Positions 20,625 to 31,644 of a DNA stretch of 41,959 bases are shown piece after piece. Where the stretch lies: NCBI GenBank assembly GCA_001969505.1, contig LSSK01000004.1, positions 1-41,959 of the forward strand, in the 5' to 3' direction. Both the position numbers and the translations under genes were made by a program. This DNA comes from Zancudomyces culisetae. Taxonomy: Eukaryota; Kickxellomycota; Harpellomycetes; Harpellales; Legeriomycetaceae. Each line of letters begins with the position of its first letter. Position 1 is the first letter of the stretch. Below the pieces are notes generated by a model, which made no database searches, was not told the origin of the DNA, and saw only the letters and a list, made by a program, of their open reading frames with translations.

Positions 20625-21791
20625 ATGGAAAACAACAACCAAGGAGCGAGTGGGGACGCAGGAAAAAATGTATCCAAAGTAAAAACAGAGGCGTTGGATA
20701 CATCTTCCTATTCATATTCCCAACGACTGGCAAGTGCGAAAACGAGTTCAACAACGTTTGGTGGTGCTCAAAAAATGAGATTCATGCCCAAAGCGCCCGT
20801 TAGAAGAGTCAAACAGGAAAATTCATCATCCCTTCTTTTAAACCAAGGCGTTGACGAAAATTCCGGTTCAGCATATGATGGTGCGGGCGAAGGAGGGGGA
20901 AGCAGGGGTAGAGGAAGGGGCAGGGGCAGGGGTAGGGGTAGGGGTATAGGCAGAGGTGGTGAAAGGGGTACAGGGAGAAGAGGTGGGTTAAGAGGTAAAG
21001 AAAAATTTGTGGAAGTTGTATCAGGCCCATTTGCTATGGGTCCTGCTTCCCTAAACTCGTTGAAATCGACACGAAGAGACGTAGTAGATGGTTCGAACGC
21101 TGTAGTATGGAAGCAGAGCGCGAATAAACTTTCAGCTGTGCTTACGAGTCAAGATGACCGAGATGATCTGGAAAATGATATATTTGATAGTGGAGACGAA
21201 GTTTCTGTTGAGGGCAAGAAAATGGAGCCAGTAGTGCTTTTAACAGATCAAAATGTCGAAACAACTACTGATATTGCTCTGGGTATTAAAGCTGAAACGG
21301 AACTCGAGGCCGAACTACGGCGCGAGGACAGCGAAAGATTTAGAACAAAAGACATTATCGAGGCAGCTAAAACCAATAACGAAATCTTTCTTATACAATT
21401 CCCCGACTGTATACCAAGATATGTTGGATCTCCTGAACAAAAGACAGTTGATGCAAAGACTGATAGCATGCAAGTAGATTTAATAGAGCAAAACGATGTT
21501 AAACCGGATATCTCAGGACAGAACACGGATGGTGGATCAGAGAAGCAAGCAGAAAGAGCACCAAGTGTGGAGGGTGCTGTAGGAAATGTATATGTACACA
21601 AGTCAGGGAAAGTAGTACTGGAGATGAGTGGTATAAAAATGAACTTGACTCCAGGGACCGAGTGTCAGTTTGCTCAGCAGTTGGTTGCCCTCGATATGGA
21701 AGGAAAAAGCTTATTTTCTTTGGGAGGTATCAAAAACAAGCTGATTTCTACTCCCGATATTGATTTCCTTTTTTCTGAACTTTCTTTGTAA
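20625..21791 (+). CDS. RPC53: RNA polymerase III subunit RPC4
   Basis: 388-residue nuclear subunit of RNA polymerase III that with Rpc37 helps initiation, termination and reinitiation on tRNA and 5S genes. The conserved RPC4 domain is C-terminal: EIFLIQFPDCIP (about 250), NVYVHKSGKVVLEMSGIKM (about 320), then FAQQLVALDMEGKSLFSLG and the terminal DIDFLFSEL. The N-terminal half is disordered, with a block of alternating Arg-Gly at about 85-125 that resembles RG-rich RNA-binding tracts. The basic stretch MRFMPKAPVRRVKQE (about 47) also fits the family N-terminus. The ATG at 20625 is the first in frame. Length is near the yeast 422. A single exon shares its upstream spacer with the NUDCD1-like gene. 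Confidence 0.92.
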   Translation: MENNNQGASGDAGKNVSKVKTEALDTSSYSYSQRLASAKTSSTTFGGAQKMRFMPKAPVRRVKQENSSSLLLNQGVDENSGSAYDGAGEGGGSRGRGRGRGRGRGRGIGRGGERGTGRRGGLRGKEKFVEVVSGPFAMGPASLNSLKSTRRDVVDGSNAVVWKQSANKLSAVLTSQDDRDDLENDIFDSGDEVSVEGKKMEPVVLLTDQNVETTTDIALGIKAETELEAELRREDSERFRTKDIIEAAKTNNEIFLIQFPDCIPRYVGSPEQKTVDAKTDSMQVDLIEQNDVKPDISGQNTDGGSEKQAERAPSVEGAVGNVYVHKSGKVVLEMSGIKMNLTPGTECQFAQQLVALDMEGKSLFSLGGIKNKLISTPDIDFLFSELSL

Positions 21792-23275
21792 AATAAAAAA
21801 TATGATATATAAGCTAAATTTTAAAAGAAGACTGTTATAATCAATTTCGATACGATAGCGGACATTTTAAACCAGTCTGATAGAAGTTCAACTAAGAGTT
21901 CAGCTTGACAGAGTTATGTTTTGGATGTATTACCTGAAAATATAATATAGCTGCGCTGTACAGCTATAAGTAACTAGACCATGTAATTGACCGATCTGTT
22001 TATTTGTCTGATTTATGGAAGGGCAATGGGACGCAGTATTTTTTTTTTACATATCTGAACTATTTGCTTTTTGAACCAAAGAGAAGAAAAAAAGCAAATT
22101 GTATCAGCTCAATTATTATTGAGGATGTGGGCTTTTGTGTATGCGGTCTTTATTAAATAAATTGTGTGTGTAGCCTTTCTTTTTGTTTAGAACTTACAAT
22201 GATGTGGTATGTGAAAAGTCCTGATAAAAGATGACCAAGAATCAGCCTGCTTTTGCTGATGAGAAATTCTCTTTGTTCATGCTGTGTATCCCTGTGATAC
22301 TGTAATACCATGATTCTTTTTTTTTTGAAATATGCTTGCTATCCATGTGTCTATCCTTATAGATCAAAAATATCCTTGTAGAATTAAAATATCTTGATTT
22401 GCAATAGAATAGATCGCCCACGCCTGTATTTACTCCCATTATGTTTTGAAACAAGAGAAGCCAAATTTCCCAAATTCTTGGTAATTGCAAAACGAAAAAA
22501 AAAGAGAATAATTGGCAAATTAGCAATGAAAATGGCTTTATTGTTAAAGCTGTTTTATCCAAGCCACCCCAATTAAACTTTCAATTCATGATAAAAGCCA
22601 AGAACAACAAATCCAAAGTCTAATAATAATTATAAAGTAATAATACTAGCGATAGTATAACAAGGATATCAAAAATCCACAACGAAGCTTGGCAAAAAAG
22701 CACACAAGAACTGTGCAAAACAAGTCAACTCTTTTCCTGCCTTTATTAAACGGAAATTGAAAAGCTGGGCGTGTATATTAAATTTAAATCCACTTTCTGC
22801 ATTTTCTAATTCTTGGCATGGTTCTGAAAACTTGAATAATTACACTAAAATCATTGTAGACAAAGAGTGGAGGGGAGAAGTTGGAAAAGGAAAAAACAAA
22901 AAGTACGTTTGGAATAAATGAAATATTTACGTCTCTGAACTTTTGATACCCGAAAAATTTCTAGAATTGGTTATTTCAAAGGTTCGAGTAAACGATATTG
23001 TAATAAGGTAAAAAGCTTACTATGCCATCTAGCTTGTTAAACATATAAATGTGCTGATAACGGATGAGGTGGCCATAGGGATCAAAAAAGAGATTAAACA
23101 CCAAAATTTATGGATAGCTTGTTTTTTAAATATATATAAAAGACTCCAAACACTAGGTGGGAGTATATAAAAAGAAGTAGTGATATAGTATAAATTATTT
23201 TGCACAGCTTATTGTACTACTATCACTTCTATGTCTTTTTGTTGAAATTGAATTAGCATAATATTAAATTACACA
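21792..23275. other. Gene-free spacer (about 1.5 kb)
   Basis: The segment lies between the RPC53 stop and the VPS25 start. It contains A/T-rich DNA and short open frames. The longest, 22242-22562 minus, has no ATG at its start and no domain. A small hairpin GCACA/TGTGC sits near 22701-22717. TATA-like sequence for VPS25 is at 23131-23141. Confidence 0.55.
23131..23141 (+). promoter_or_regulatory. TATA-like element of VPS25
   Basis: TATATATAAAA lies about 140 bp upstream of the VPS25 ATG. A second match, GTATATAAAAAG, lies about 30 bp further on at 23162-23173. Confidence 0.45.
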
Positions 23276-24450
23276 ATGAACAGTAGATACACAATGAATT
23301 CGTTTGAATTTCCTAAAGCATACGATTTTCCTCCATTTTTCACGTAAGTAGCTTGTACATTGCGCTTAAGATTGCCATTTTATGGAAATGGACGGGTACT
23401 AAATGTCGAATTTAGACATGTTTAAACCTTGGGGTCTTGTTCTAAAGCCTGTTTTGAGGGACAGTGAGTTTTTTGACTTTCAATATAACAAAGTAGTAAA
23501 TTTATACGCTTTATATGTATGCTAGGAGACAACCAGCTGAAAAGACCTGGCAAGATCAGCTTGGAATATGGATACAACTTATACTGGACTATTTCAAGTT
23601 CCACAACAAGTATGTGTTGAACATCAGTGAATGTCAAGAAATGGACATATTTAACAACACTAAAATCAACCGTAAGTGTTTACCTAATAAAAAAATGTAT
23701 TTATAAAAAAACATGTATACCAACAGGTCTACTTTGCATATAGGCTCTGCAAAGCTTGAACTTGTCGTAGAGATAATAGATAATATGTGCAAAAAAGGTA
23801 ATTAGTAGATATTCATAGTTATAAATATCGCAGAGATAACTCTGTAGTTTTAGGGGCAGTCTACTATCAATGATACAACAAAACCAGAGAAATTGACTCT
23901 TATATCTAAAATACATCCTTCTAGGGAAAGCAGAGTGGAATCCGAACTTTAGTAGCAAAAGCCAGTGCTACATATACTGGCGAACTCCTGAAGAGTGGTC
24001 ACGAGTCATCATCGAATGGGTATGGGTTTCCTTTCTTTTTTATTTACAAAAAAAATTTTCTGTTGTTTAATTTCAAACCCATGGAACTGGATAATTGTCA
24101 TTTCCGGAATATTAAAAAACATCACATTTTGCGAGAATAGGTCGACGAAAAGGGATTAGGCGACTCTATAGTTACCATGTATGAACTAACTAGAGGCGAA
24201 GATTTTGTAGGCTCATGTAAGACCATCTTTTTTACATTGATACATATTGTTGGTGTGTGAATTTCGACATAACGGCACACACATATGCTTATAGACTAAA
24301 GAATAATACTCGGGTTTACTTTGTGTAGCTTTTGAAAATCTGGATCCGTACATTTTGAAAAAGGCACTAAACGTGCTGAAAGCTAAAGGAAAGATCAAAC
24401 TATTTACTGGTAGCGATCCTGATGAGCTTGGTATAAAGTTTTGTTTGTAG
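23276..24450 (+). CDS. VPS25: ESCRT-II subunit Vps25, six exons
   Basis: Vps25 is the subunit, present twice in the Y-shaped ESCRT-II complex, that binds Vps20 of ESCRT-III on endosomes during multivesicular-body sorting. Exons: 23276-23343, 23526-23671, 23744-23797, 23925-24019, 24141-24216 and 24329-24450. The reading frame closes exactly across all five junctions, giving 186 residues (human 176, yeast 202). The N-terminal PPXF-type motif is clear in FEFPKAYDFPPFFT, which ends exon 1, and exon 2 continues RQPAEKTWQDQLGIW and LILDYFKFHNKYVLNI. The winged-helix half gives NMCKKGKAEWN, CYIYWRTPEEW, VTMYELTRGEDF and the C-terminal ELGIKF. Donors are GTAAGT, GTAAGT, GTAATT, GTATGG and GTAAGA. 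An in-frame second ATG at 23294 could also serve. No part of the family's length is missing. Confidence 0.93.
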
Positions 24451-25508
24451 CTGTGGCATAGTCGGTTGTAAAAAAATGCATTTTTTCAATGCTTAAATAA
24501 AGAAAAGAAAATTATAGAGCGGTCGAATTGACTATTTTTTAGTATCCAATATACACCTGGTGGAGACACGATGATGGCCAATGGCTAATGGCTATGATCG
24601 TTGTTATTTCTACCGATACTATGCATTTAGGCCGACAACGCGTAATTGTAGCTTCAGCACCTAGTTCAGCTAGTAAAACACAAGTTCACATGAAGTTTAC
24701 TCCACTACTATGTTAAAAGAAAGTACTAAACTAAAGTGCATCACCATCTTGTTCAACTTGCTTTGTAGCCTATGCGAGATAAAAAGAAAAATTTCATTGA
24801 ATAAAAAATGTTATATGCACTGATATTAAGATAGATGAGATAGATTTTTTATCTACTCACTATTATCCTGCGTACCAGATCATAGTGTGAAAACGTTTAT
24901 ATAAATTCACATTTAAATAGCAGAGCAGTAACTTTAGGGGGGAGGGGGAGGGAAGGTCGATATAATATAGATACCAGTGATGATAAAATAGAAAAAAGTA
25001 TATCTTGACACTTTTAAAAAGATGAAATTTATTCACTCCCTGTTTCTTCATTTGTGGATGTTTTAAAGTTTGTGCTGAAACATACCTCAATTTTCAGTCA
25101 CCGTCTTTTGATTTATAAACCCAAATATAACAACTTTTTGTTGCATTTTGGCCATATAAAAACTATTTGTCGGTCTTTGGATTTTGGACTACCCAATAGA
25201 GAATGACACACACACACCAATAACATTCACACATCAGTGTAATATAAATAGAATTATTCAAAACTGATTTTAAACGATTCATTCCAAATTTAGAAAAATC
25301 ATATTTGCTTTCCCCTACTTAAGTTCTGAGGCAGGTCAACTCACAAGTGTTTAAATACATTTGGCCAACTTACCTTTATTCAATCACAAATACTGATTAT
25401 ATCTTACAGAAATTAAATTAACATATCTTCAAAAGTCCCACTTTTGGATCTCCGAGAAAAGCAGGTGTTCAAAGAAATCGCTGATATAAATCAGAAAAAA
25501 AGTAGAGA
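24451..25508. other. Gene-free spacer (about 1.06 kb), glucosidase I promoter at right
   Basis: Spacer between VPS25 and the glucosidase I start. A moderately GC-rich stretch at 24555-24680 contains partial repeats of TGGCCAATGGCTAATGGCTATG-like sequence but no ORF. The 75-codon minus frame at 24863-25090 shows nothing recognisable. Confidence 0.5.
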
Positions 25509-28500
25509 ATGAGGTTCAATCCAAAGAACGCAAAAGTGAAATTGTTAGTGCTAACTTTTTTGTCACTATCAGCCACTATTTCTGCTGACCAAGAGGGTAT
25601 GTTTGACAGAAATGTGCACGAGGAAAAGCTTAAAGCCAAATTACAAAAGCTGGATGCAACTGTGAAAAAAAAGTACGAATGGGGCACATATAGGCCAAAT
25701 TTATACTTTGGAGTTCGATCGTTACAGGAACACTCATTATCGATGGGGTCTGCATGGTTTGGATATAATACTATGGATGCATTTCAGAGTAAGTCGAGAA
25801 AATTGCAGTGTTTGTAGCATTGTAGTTGATAACACGATATTGTTTTATTGACATAGCCGTTAGACATTCGTGTGAAATGGATGATAAACTTGAGTATTAC
25901 GGATACAGCAGACACGATGGGAAAAGCTTTGCGGAACAAACCATTAAGGACTCAAAGTTTTTGATGGACTTTAATACAACATTTATTAAACCTGAAGGTT
26001 GGTGTTTCCACTTTTTCTTTTTTTTATTTAGCTATTTTGTTTTGGCATTTGTATAATATGTAAAAGCGCACAAGATGTCTTTGGAGACTTAGTAAATGCG
26101 GACTGATACATTACATGCTTTATATGCAATAGACGATCACTGGATAGCACGAATCAAGGGAACTAATAAAATAAGTAAAGTTGATACAGCTATATTTGAT
26201 ATATACTCAGTTCATTTTTAACTATGGGATTTTATTACATCTTTTTCCAATTACAGTTAAAGTAAAACTAAAAAAATGTAGCTGATTTGGAAAATATCAC
26301 AAAATAGTTTCAGAAAATAATACTCCGAGTAGAGGTGTAGCATTCGTATTGTATTTCAGTATTGGTGGTAAAGGAACTATAGGTGTTTCTGAAGGGATCG
26401 AAAAGGCAAGTTTTTTTTTTATGTGAAAAAAAGAATAGTAGAAATAAAAAAAAGTGTTCGGTTGTAGAAGCTTGGTATAAAAAAGTAACAATGCTGCTAA
26501 AATTAAAATAGAAACTGAAAGCGACGGGTATAGCCGAGCTTGTTGTGAAGGATGAACAGGATAACAACTACAAGATCAAATTTACAAGTGATCCAAAGCA
26601 GGGAATAATAAAACTGGGGAGGGATAAGGAGGCTGTAAAGTATGAGGTAATGGCCAGAAATATAAAGCAGCCCGAGGATAGGTGGAATGCAAAAGACATA
26701 TTTATGCGGGAATTGGTTGGAAATGCACAAAGGAGATTTGCAGGGATGAGCGAAGAACAAGTTAATAGGATTATGACCGAAGAGCACCCAAGTTCATTAC
26801 TTAAATTCCGAAAGTTCTCGCTTAAAAACAGTGATGATTACATCAACAACAGCAAAAGGAACAGAAACGGGAATAGCGACAGCGACGACGACGAAAGTGA
26901 TTCCGATGATGATACTGACAATGATGATAACAGTAGCAGTGGTGACGAAGGGGGGAAAATGTGGAGATACAACTGGGTAGCTATAAAGATTAGTTTTGAA
27001 GGTGAATTTGAGTTCAAAATAGAGTACAGTAATGCATCGAAGGAGGCAGCAAGTGTTACACATGAATACAAACTAGATGAGGAAATAGTGGCAAAACGCA
27101 GGGAATTTGACGAGAAATTTGAAAGGGTGTTCAAGCTTCAGGAAAGGGGTTATGGTGAGAAAGAAATAGGAGTAGCAAAGACAGCGTTTAGTAATGTTAT
27201 GGGGGGAATAGGTGTATTTGAAGGGGAGGAAATAGTGGAGGAAGAAAAGAGCATTATGGCGAAGGCCAGAGATAAAAAGGGTCGAGAAAAGCAAAGAGAA
27301 GAGGCGGTTGGTGATGAGATGAAGAGAAGAGCTGAGAGATCTGTAGAGGAGGATGCGCTGGATAGAGAACTGGAACTGGATTTAGAAATGGAGATCGAAA
27401 AAGCACAGCAGAATTCCAAAGAGAAAAATAGCAGTGATGCAGCACCAACGAGCGACATAAAAGATGAAAAACCAAGAATCATATTTACGGGAACACCGAG
27501 CAGAACGTTTTTCCCAAGAGGATTCTTGTGGGATGAAGGATTCCACCAGCTGATAGTGAGTGAGTTTGATACGGATCTAAGTTTGTTGATACTGAATAGC
27601 TGGTTTGATAGCATGGATAAAACTAGTGGATGGATTTCTCGAGAAAAAATATATGGCGAGGAAGCTAGAAGCAAGGTTCCTAAAAAATTCCAGGTGCAGA
27701 ATAAACACATAGCCAATCCACCAACACTTTTGATGCCTGTACTAAAGTATCTAAACATTTTAAAACAGCAAACAATGCGTGGTAGTGGTGGTAAAGCGCG
27801 TGGTATGGATGGTGCAGAGGCGGTAAGTCAAGGAAGTAGTGGTAGTGGTAGTGGTGGAGTTGAGAATGAAGATGGAAATGATGATATCATGATGGACCCT
27901 ATGGAAAAGGCTGCCATTAATATGAGAAAACATCGACAAGTCCATCTTAGCAGAGAACAAGATGACAACCAAGGCCAAGAACAGGAAGAAGGATTCTATC
28001 TAAATAACAAGGAAATCAAATCCATTGGTAAAATAAAACTATACGAACTGTACACCAAACTAAAAAAGAATTACGAGTGGTATCTAAACACCCAATCTGA
28101 AAAGATTGATAGTGTTCTAGGGTATAGTAACATTGAATTATATAAATGGAATCAAGGCCTAAAAAAAGGTGCTGCAGCAAACAGACATCATTTACTGCCT
28201 AGTGGTTTGGATGACTACCCAAGATGCGATTACTACTATACTACAGAACAAGAGGTAGAGTCAAAAGAGAAAGGAAATAACGGTGGTGGCAAGACTTCAA
28301 AACCTGTGAAAAGATTCCATGAGATTTGCGATGGTGATAAAAGCGAAATCGATGATGAAGAAAGGCTATTTCTACATGTAGATTTGATCAGTTGGATTGG
28401 ATTTATGGCCAAATCGCTTTATGAAATCTCGGATTTCTTGGGTCTCTCAGCAGACCAAATGCTTCATCTTGAAAAATACAACAACATCAAAAAGTATCTA

Positions 28501-29082
28501 AACGAAATTTACTATAACAAGCAAAAAAATATGTATTGTGATATAATGCTAACAACTAAAACAAAGACCGCGGCTGGTACCGGTAGTGATACCAAGAAGA
28601 GTAGCAAGAGCAAGATCAAACACGTTTGTCACAAGGGATACATCTCGCTAATTCCCCGGCTTTTATTATCACCTTCTTCTGTCTCTACTGCCGAACTACT
28701 TGGGAATGATATAGATATGCTTACTGATCCAAATGAACTGTGGTCCGAATTCGGAATCCGTTCGTTGTCCAAGTCCAACCCTTACTACCAACAAGGCGAA
28801 AACTACTGGAAGGGTCCAATCTGGGTCAACATAAACTACTTGGTTCTCAAGTCTTTACATTCCGGCCACCACCAAAACCCCCATAATAACCAGGAAGAGA
28901 AGAGCGATTTGGCGACCTACAACAGATTGAAAGCAAATCTGGTTTCCACCATCGTCGGGTCGTACAATAAAACTGGAAACTTTTGGGAGCAATACAACCA
29001 GGACACCGGTAATGGCCAGCGATCCCACCCATTCAATGGCTGGACATCATTGCTTGTTTTGATTATGGCTGACAAATATTAA
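25509..29082 (+). CDS. CWH41: ER mannosyl-oligosaccharide glucosidase I (GH63), five exons
   Basis: Removes the terminal alpha-1,2-linked glucose from Glc3Man9GlcNAc2 on new glycoproteins in the ER lumen. Exons: 25509-25788, 25857-25997, 26133-26174, 26314-26405 and 26512-29082, about 1041 residues (S. cerevisiae 833). The N-terminus has a signal sequence or anchor (LLVLTFLSLSATISA). The GH63 N-domain is spread over exons 1-4 (RPNLYFGVRS, GSAWFGYNTMD, LEYYGYSRHDG, HWIARIKG). The catalytic barrel in exon 5 shows FFPRGFLWDEGFHQ, GWISREKIYGEEARSK, PPTLLMPVL, YWKGPIWVNINYL and HPFNGWTSL. The extra length comes from an acidic run of Asp/Ser/Asn at about 305-335 and Gly/Ser- and Gln/Glu-rich segments at about 605-665. 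Intron 4 appears to be of GC-AG type. The gene is convergent with SPP382, 120 bp apart. Exon 2's donor GTTGGT is the weakest junction. Confidence 0.92.
26406..26511 (+). other. CWH41: Probable GC-AG intron of glucosidase I (106 nt)
   Basis: The donor reads AAG then GCAAGT and the acceptor is AAAATAG. Exon 4 ends on a complete codon (GAA AAG) and exon 5 begins AAA CTG, so the frame is kept. Reading through would hit TGA seven codons into the intron. No GT donor nearby keeps the frame. Confidence 0.7.
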
Positions 29083-29202
29083 TTTCTTTGAACGTTGCGG
29101 AAACTCACTTTTACTAATTAATTTACTAATTAATTTATTTTATCTTTTACCTTTTATCTTTATTTTTTATTCGATATTGTTCTCATCAGTACCTTGCCAC
29201 TA

Positions 29203-31644
29203 TTATTGCTTTTGTTTTTGTCTTTGTTTCTGTTTTTGATTTTGATTTTGTTTAATATGCAAAGAATAATAGTCAACATTCGAGTTTATCATATACAAGC
29301 CTCTTTTTATTTGCAGTTTGACCCTCATAATATTATTGCTGTTCCCATTAAAACCTGTACCTTCACCACCAATAAATATATCCTTCCAACTTTCATACCA
29401 CTTATATATCTCTGTAATTCCACTTTTGTATCCCTCCTTGTTATCCAGATTTTGCTCAATCAATCTGCTCAGCCATTCATACATGTACTTGAGCCATTTT
29501 TCAACACCCATTCCAACTAATTCCATCCAGTAACGATCACTACCGCTGCTGCTGCTATCCACTATCAGTCCATACGACTCTTTTAATCGTACTAGTATTA
29601 TCAAGCTTGCTCGATCTTGCTGACGTGCATTGATTTCCACTATCTTCTCAATAAGCTCACGATACATCCTCACCATAACCTTCTCCAATCGCAACATCAT
29701 TTCTTGGTTGTACTTTATTACACTGTTCCATTTTTTGATGTAGTTTTTTAGCTTGTCCATCTCCTGGATCCCAGCTTCTTTATCTTGGCTTTGCATTTTC
29801 AATACTATGCTTCGTGTAAGCGTATCTATTTTATCTACTACTACATTGTACAGCTCGTACATTACATCTTCGTGTCTCATCAATATAGGCAACCAACAAA
29901 ACACCCACTCGTCACTCTCCTTTTCTTTTTGCTTTTTCACCTCCCCCTCTCTTCCGTCGCTCTCCTTTCCATCTCCCAGCATCCTGGTTATAATCTCCCT
30001 AATCACTGTCTCTTTAATCAGCCTGTATTTTAGTATTTCCGGAACATTTTCATCCTTCTCCCATCTCTCAAGTTCTCTGATTGCTTCTTCACTATCAATT
30101 TTGCCCATGCCGCTCGCACCTCGTTTACCTATATTTTCACTATCTCTTTCCTCTCTAAACACAACCACCATCTTTTTTTGCATTGGCTCTAGCCATTTAT
30201 TTTCCATCAGCTTTATGTACCCCTTCCTGCTTTTCATTTCCTCCTTGCTCATCTCTCTCATAGTTTTGTATATCTTGATCGTCGTTTTTTCAGTTACTTT
30301 TACGTCACTGTAATTCTTCACCTCTTTGTTTACTACAGAAAATAACCATTTATCCATCCCAATTTGATTAAACGTCAACTTTTCTCCAGCCTCGATATCC
30401 TCTTGCTCCATCGCCTGTCTTGTCTTTTTGAGAATTTCCCTGTATACATATTCATCCATTTTACTATCTACCCCACGTTCACCATTATCCTCGTCTAAAC
30501 TTGTTGTTATCATCATGCTATCCTTGTACGCCTTGTATCCGCTTATTATCTCTTTATATTTTTCGATAATCTCCTTTTTCTGAGTCTCTTTTTCTATTTT
30601 TTCCTCCAATTCAACTATCTTTCTAACTTTTATTTCCTTAGCCTCCTCCTGTTTACTCAGTTGCTTCATCATTGCCTTTATCCACGCTTTACTCAACTCC
30701 ACACCTAATTCTACTTTTTCCTCTCTAACTTCGTCTTCTGCGTTATCCATCTCTTCAGTAATATCCATTCCATCCTCCCTCATCTGCTCATCTTGTTCAT
30801 CCCTCCTATCTCTGTCATCTTCAAGGCTTTGCATGAGCTGTGCTATACTGTCTTCATTAACCAAATGTGGCCGTATCACCACCTTCTTCTTTTTCTTTAC
30901 CGTCTTGTTTCGCTGCTTATTTTCTTTTATCTCTCTGATTTGTGCTTGCCTGGTCTTTTCTGAAAACCCTTTGTATGCTATACCCATGTTCTTTCCGGGC
31001 CGCAATTTTGTTTCAACTGGATTCACTATCCCCTCTCCCTCCTTTCCCAACCCCTCGCCTGGCCTGTATCCCATTTTAAGCATCATTTTCCATACAGTTC
31101 CTTTCCCTTTAATTGCAAAGGCGCCGAAATCCTCGGAAGCTTCTTCCTCCACCACATTTTCATCAATTTCTTGCTTTTGTTTGGTAGCGAAGTTTCCTAC
31201 TTTCTTTCCCTTATTATCACTTTGGTACCCCTTTTGTTTAGACCTTGGATTGCCCAATCCAAGGTTTTGCATACTCACCACTTCCTCTCCCTCCTCCTCC
31301 TCCTCCTGTTCCTGTTCCTCGCCATCCTTCTTTTTTAAAAATGTCACCTGCCTTCTACTCCCCTTACTCCTGGAGCGCTGCGCATATCCATCATTGTCGT
31401 CTTCATCATCGCTGGCAAATATTCCAAGCATACTTTGCTCTTTCGTTTGTTTCCGCCGTTTATGCCCCCCTCCCAATCCCGAAAACAATCGACGTTCCTC
31501 TCTTAAATCATCCTCGTAACCCTCATATTTGTATTCTAGATCATCCTCGTCTCCATCCTCTAAATTGCCATTAAATCCCCTTTTTTTATTATAATAGCCC
31601 TCATCGCTGCTACTGCTTTCCTCTTCGAGTCTCATTCTATTCAT
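29203..31644 (-). CDS. SPP382: G-patch spliceosome-disassembly factor, TFIP11/Ntr1 family
   Basis: 813-residue homologue of yeast Spp382/Ntr1 and human TFIP11, the nuclear protein whose G-patch activates the Prp43 helicase to release the excised lariat and disassemble spliceosomes. The acidic Ser/Glu/Asp N-terminus contains the family motif FASDDEDDNDGYA. The G-patch follows at about 170-215: GTVWKMMLKMGYRPGEGLGK and GIVNPVETKLRPGKNMGIAY. The long C-terminal region (about 330-790) is helical and charged and has the GCFC-type pattern (WVFCWLPILMRHE, WNSVIKYNQEMMLRLE). The terminus is a Lys/Gln repeat. The ATG at 31644 is first in frame, and no intron is needed. Its presence fits an intron-rich genome. 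Shared downstream spacer with glucosidase I is 29083-29202. Confidence 0.9.
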   Translation of the reverse strand: MNRMRLEEESSSSDEGYYNKKRGFNGNLEDGDEDDLEYKYEGYEDDLREERRLFSGLGGGHKRRKQTKEQSMLGIFASDDEDDNDGYAQRSRSKGSRRQVTFLKKKDGEEQEQEEEEEGEEVVSMQNLGLGNPRSKQKGYQSDNKGKKVGNFATKQKQEIDENVVEEEASEDFGAFAIKGKGTVWKMMLKMGYRPGEGLGKEGEGIVNPVETKLRPGKNMGIAYKGFSEKTRQAQIREIKENKQRNKTVKKKKKVVIRPHLVNEDSIAQLMQSLEDDRDRRDEQDEQMREDGMDITEEMDNAEDEVREEKVELGVELSKAWIKAMMKQLSKQEEAKEIKVRKIVELEEKIEKETQKKEIIEKYKEIISGYKAYKDSMMITTSLDEDNGERGVDSKMDEYVYREILKKTRQAMEQEDIEAGEKLTFNQIGMDKWLFSVVNKEVKNYSDVKVTEKTTIKIYKTMREMSKEEMKSRKGYIKLMENKWLEPMQKKMVVVFREERDSENIGKRGASGMGKIDSEEAIRELERWEKDENVPEILKYRLIKETVIREIITRMLGDGKESDGREGEVKKQKEKESDEWVFCWLPILMRHEDVMYELYNVVVDKIDTLTRSIVLKMQSQDKEAGIQEMDKLKNYIKKWNSVIKYNQEMMLRLEKVMVRMYRELIEKIVEINARQQDRASLIILVRLKESYGLIVDSSSSGSDRYWMELVGMGVEKWLKYMYEWLSRLIEQNLDNKEGYKSGITEIYKWYESWKDIFIGGEGTGFNGNSNNIMRVKLQIKRGLYMINSNVDYYSLHIKQNQNQKQKQRQKQKQ

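Noticed and set aside
22242-22562. 106-codon minus-strand ORF
   Set aside because: It opens with a non-ATG codon, has AT-driven composition and shows no domain.
24977-25079. Box C/D snoRNA suggested by GTGATGA and CTGA about 95 nt apart
   Set aside because: No terminal stem and no internal C'/D' boxes; such pairs are expected by chance in this length of sequence.
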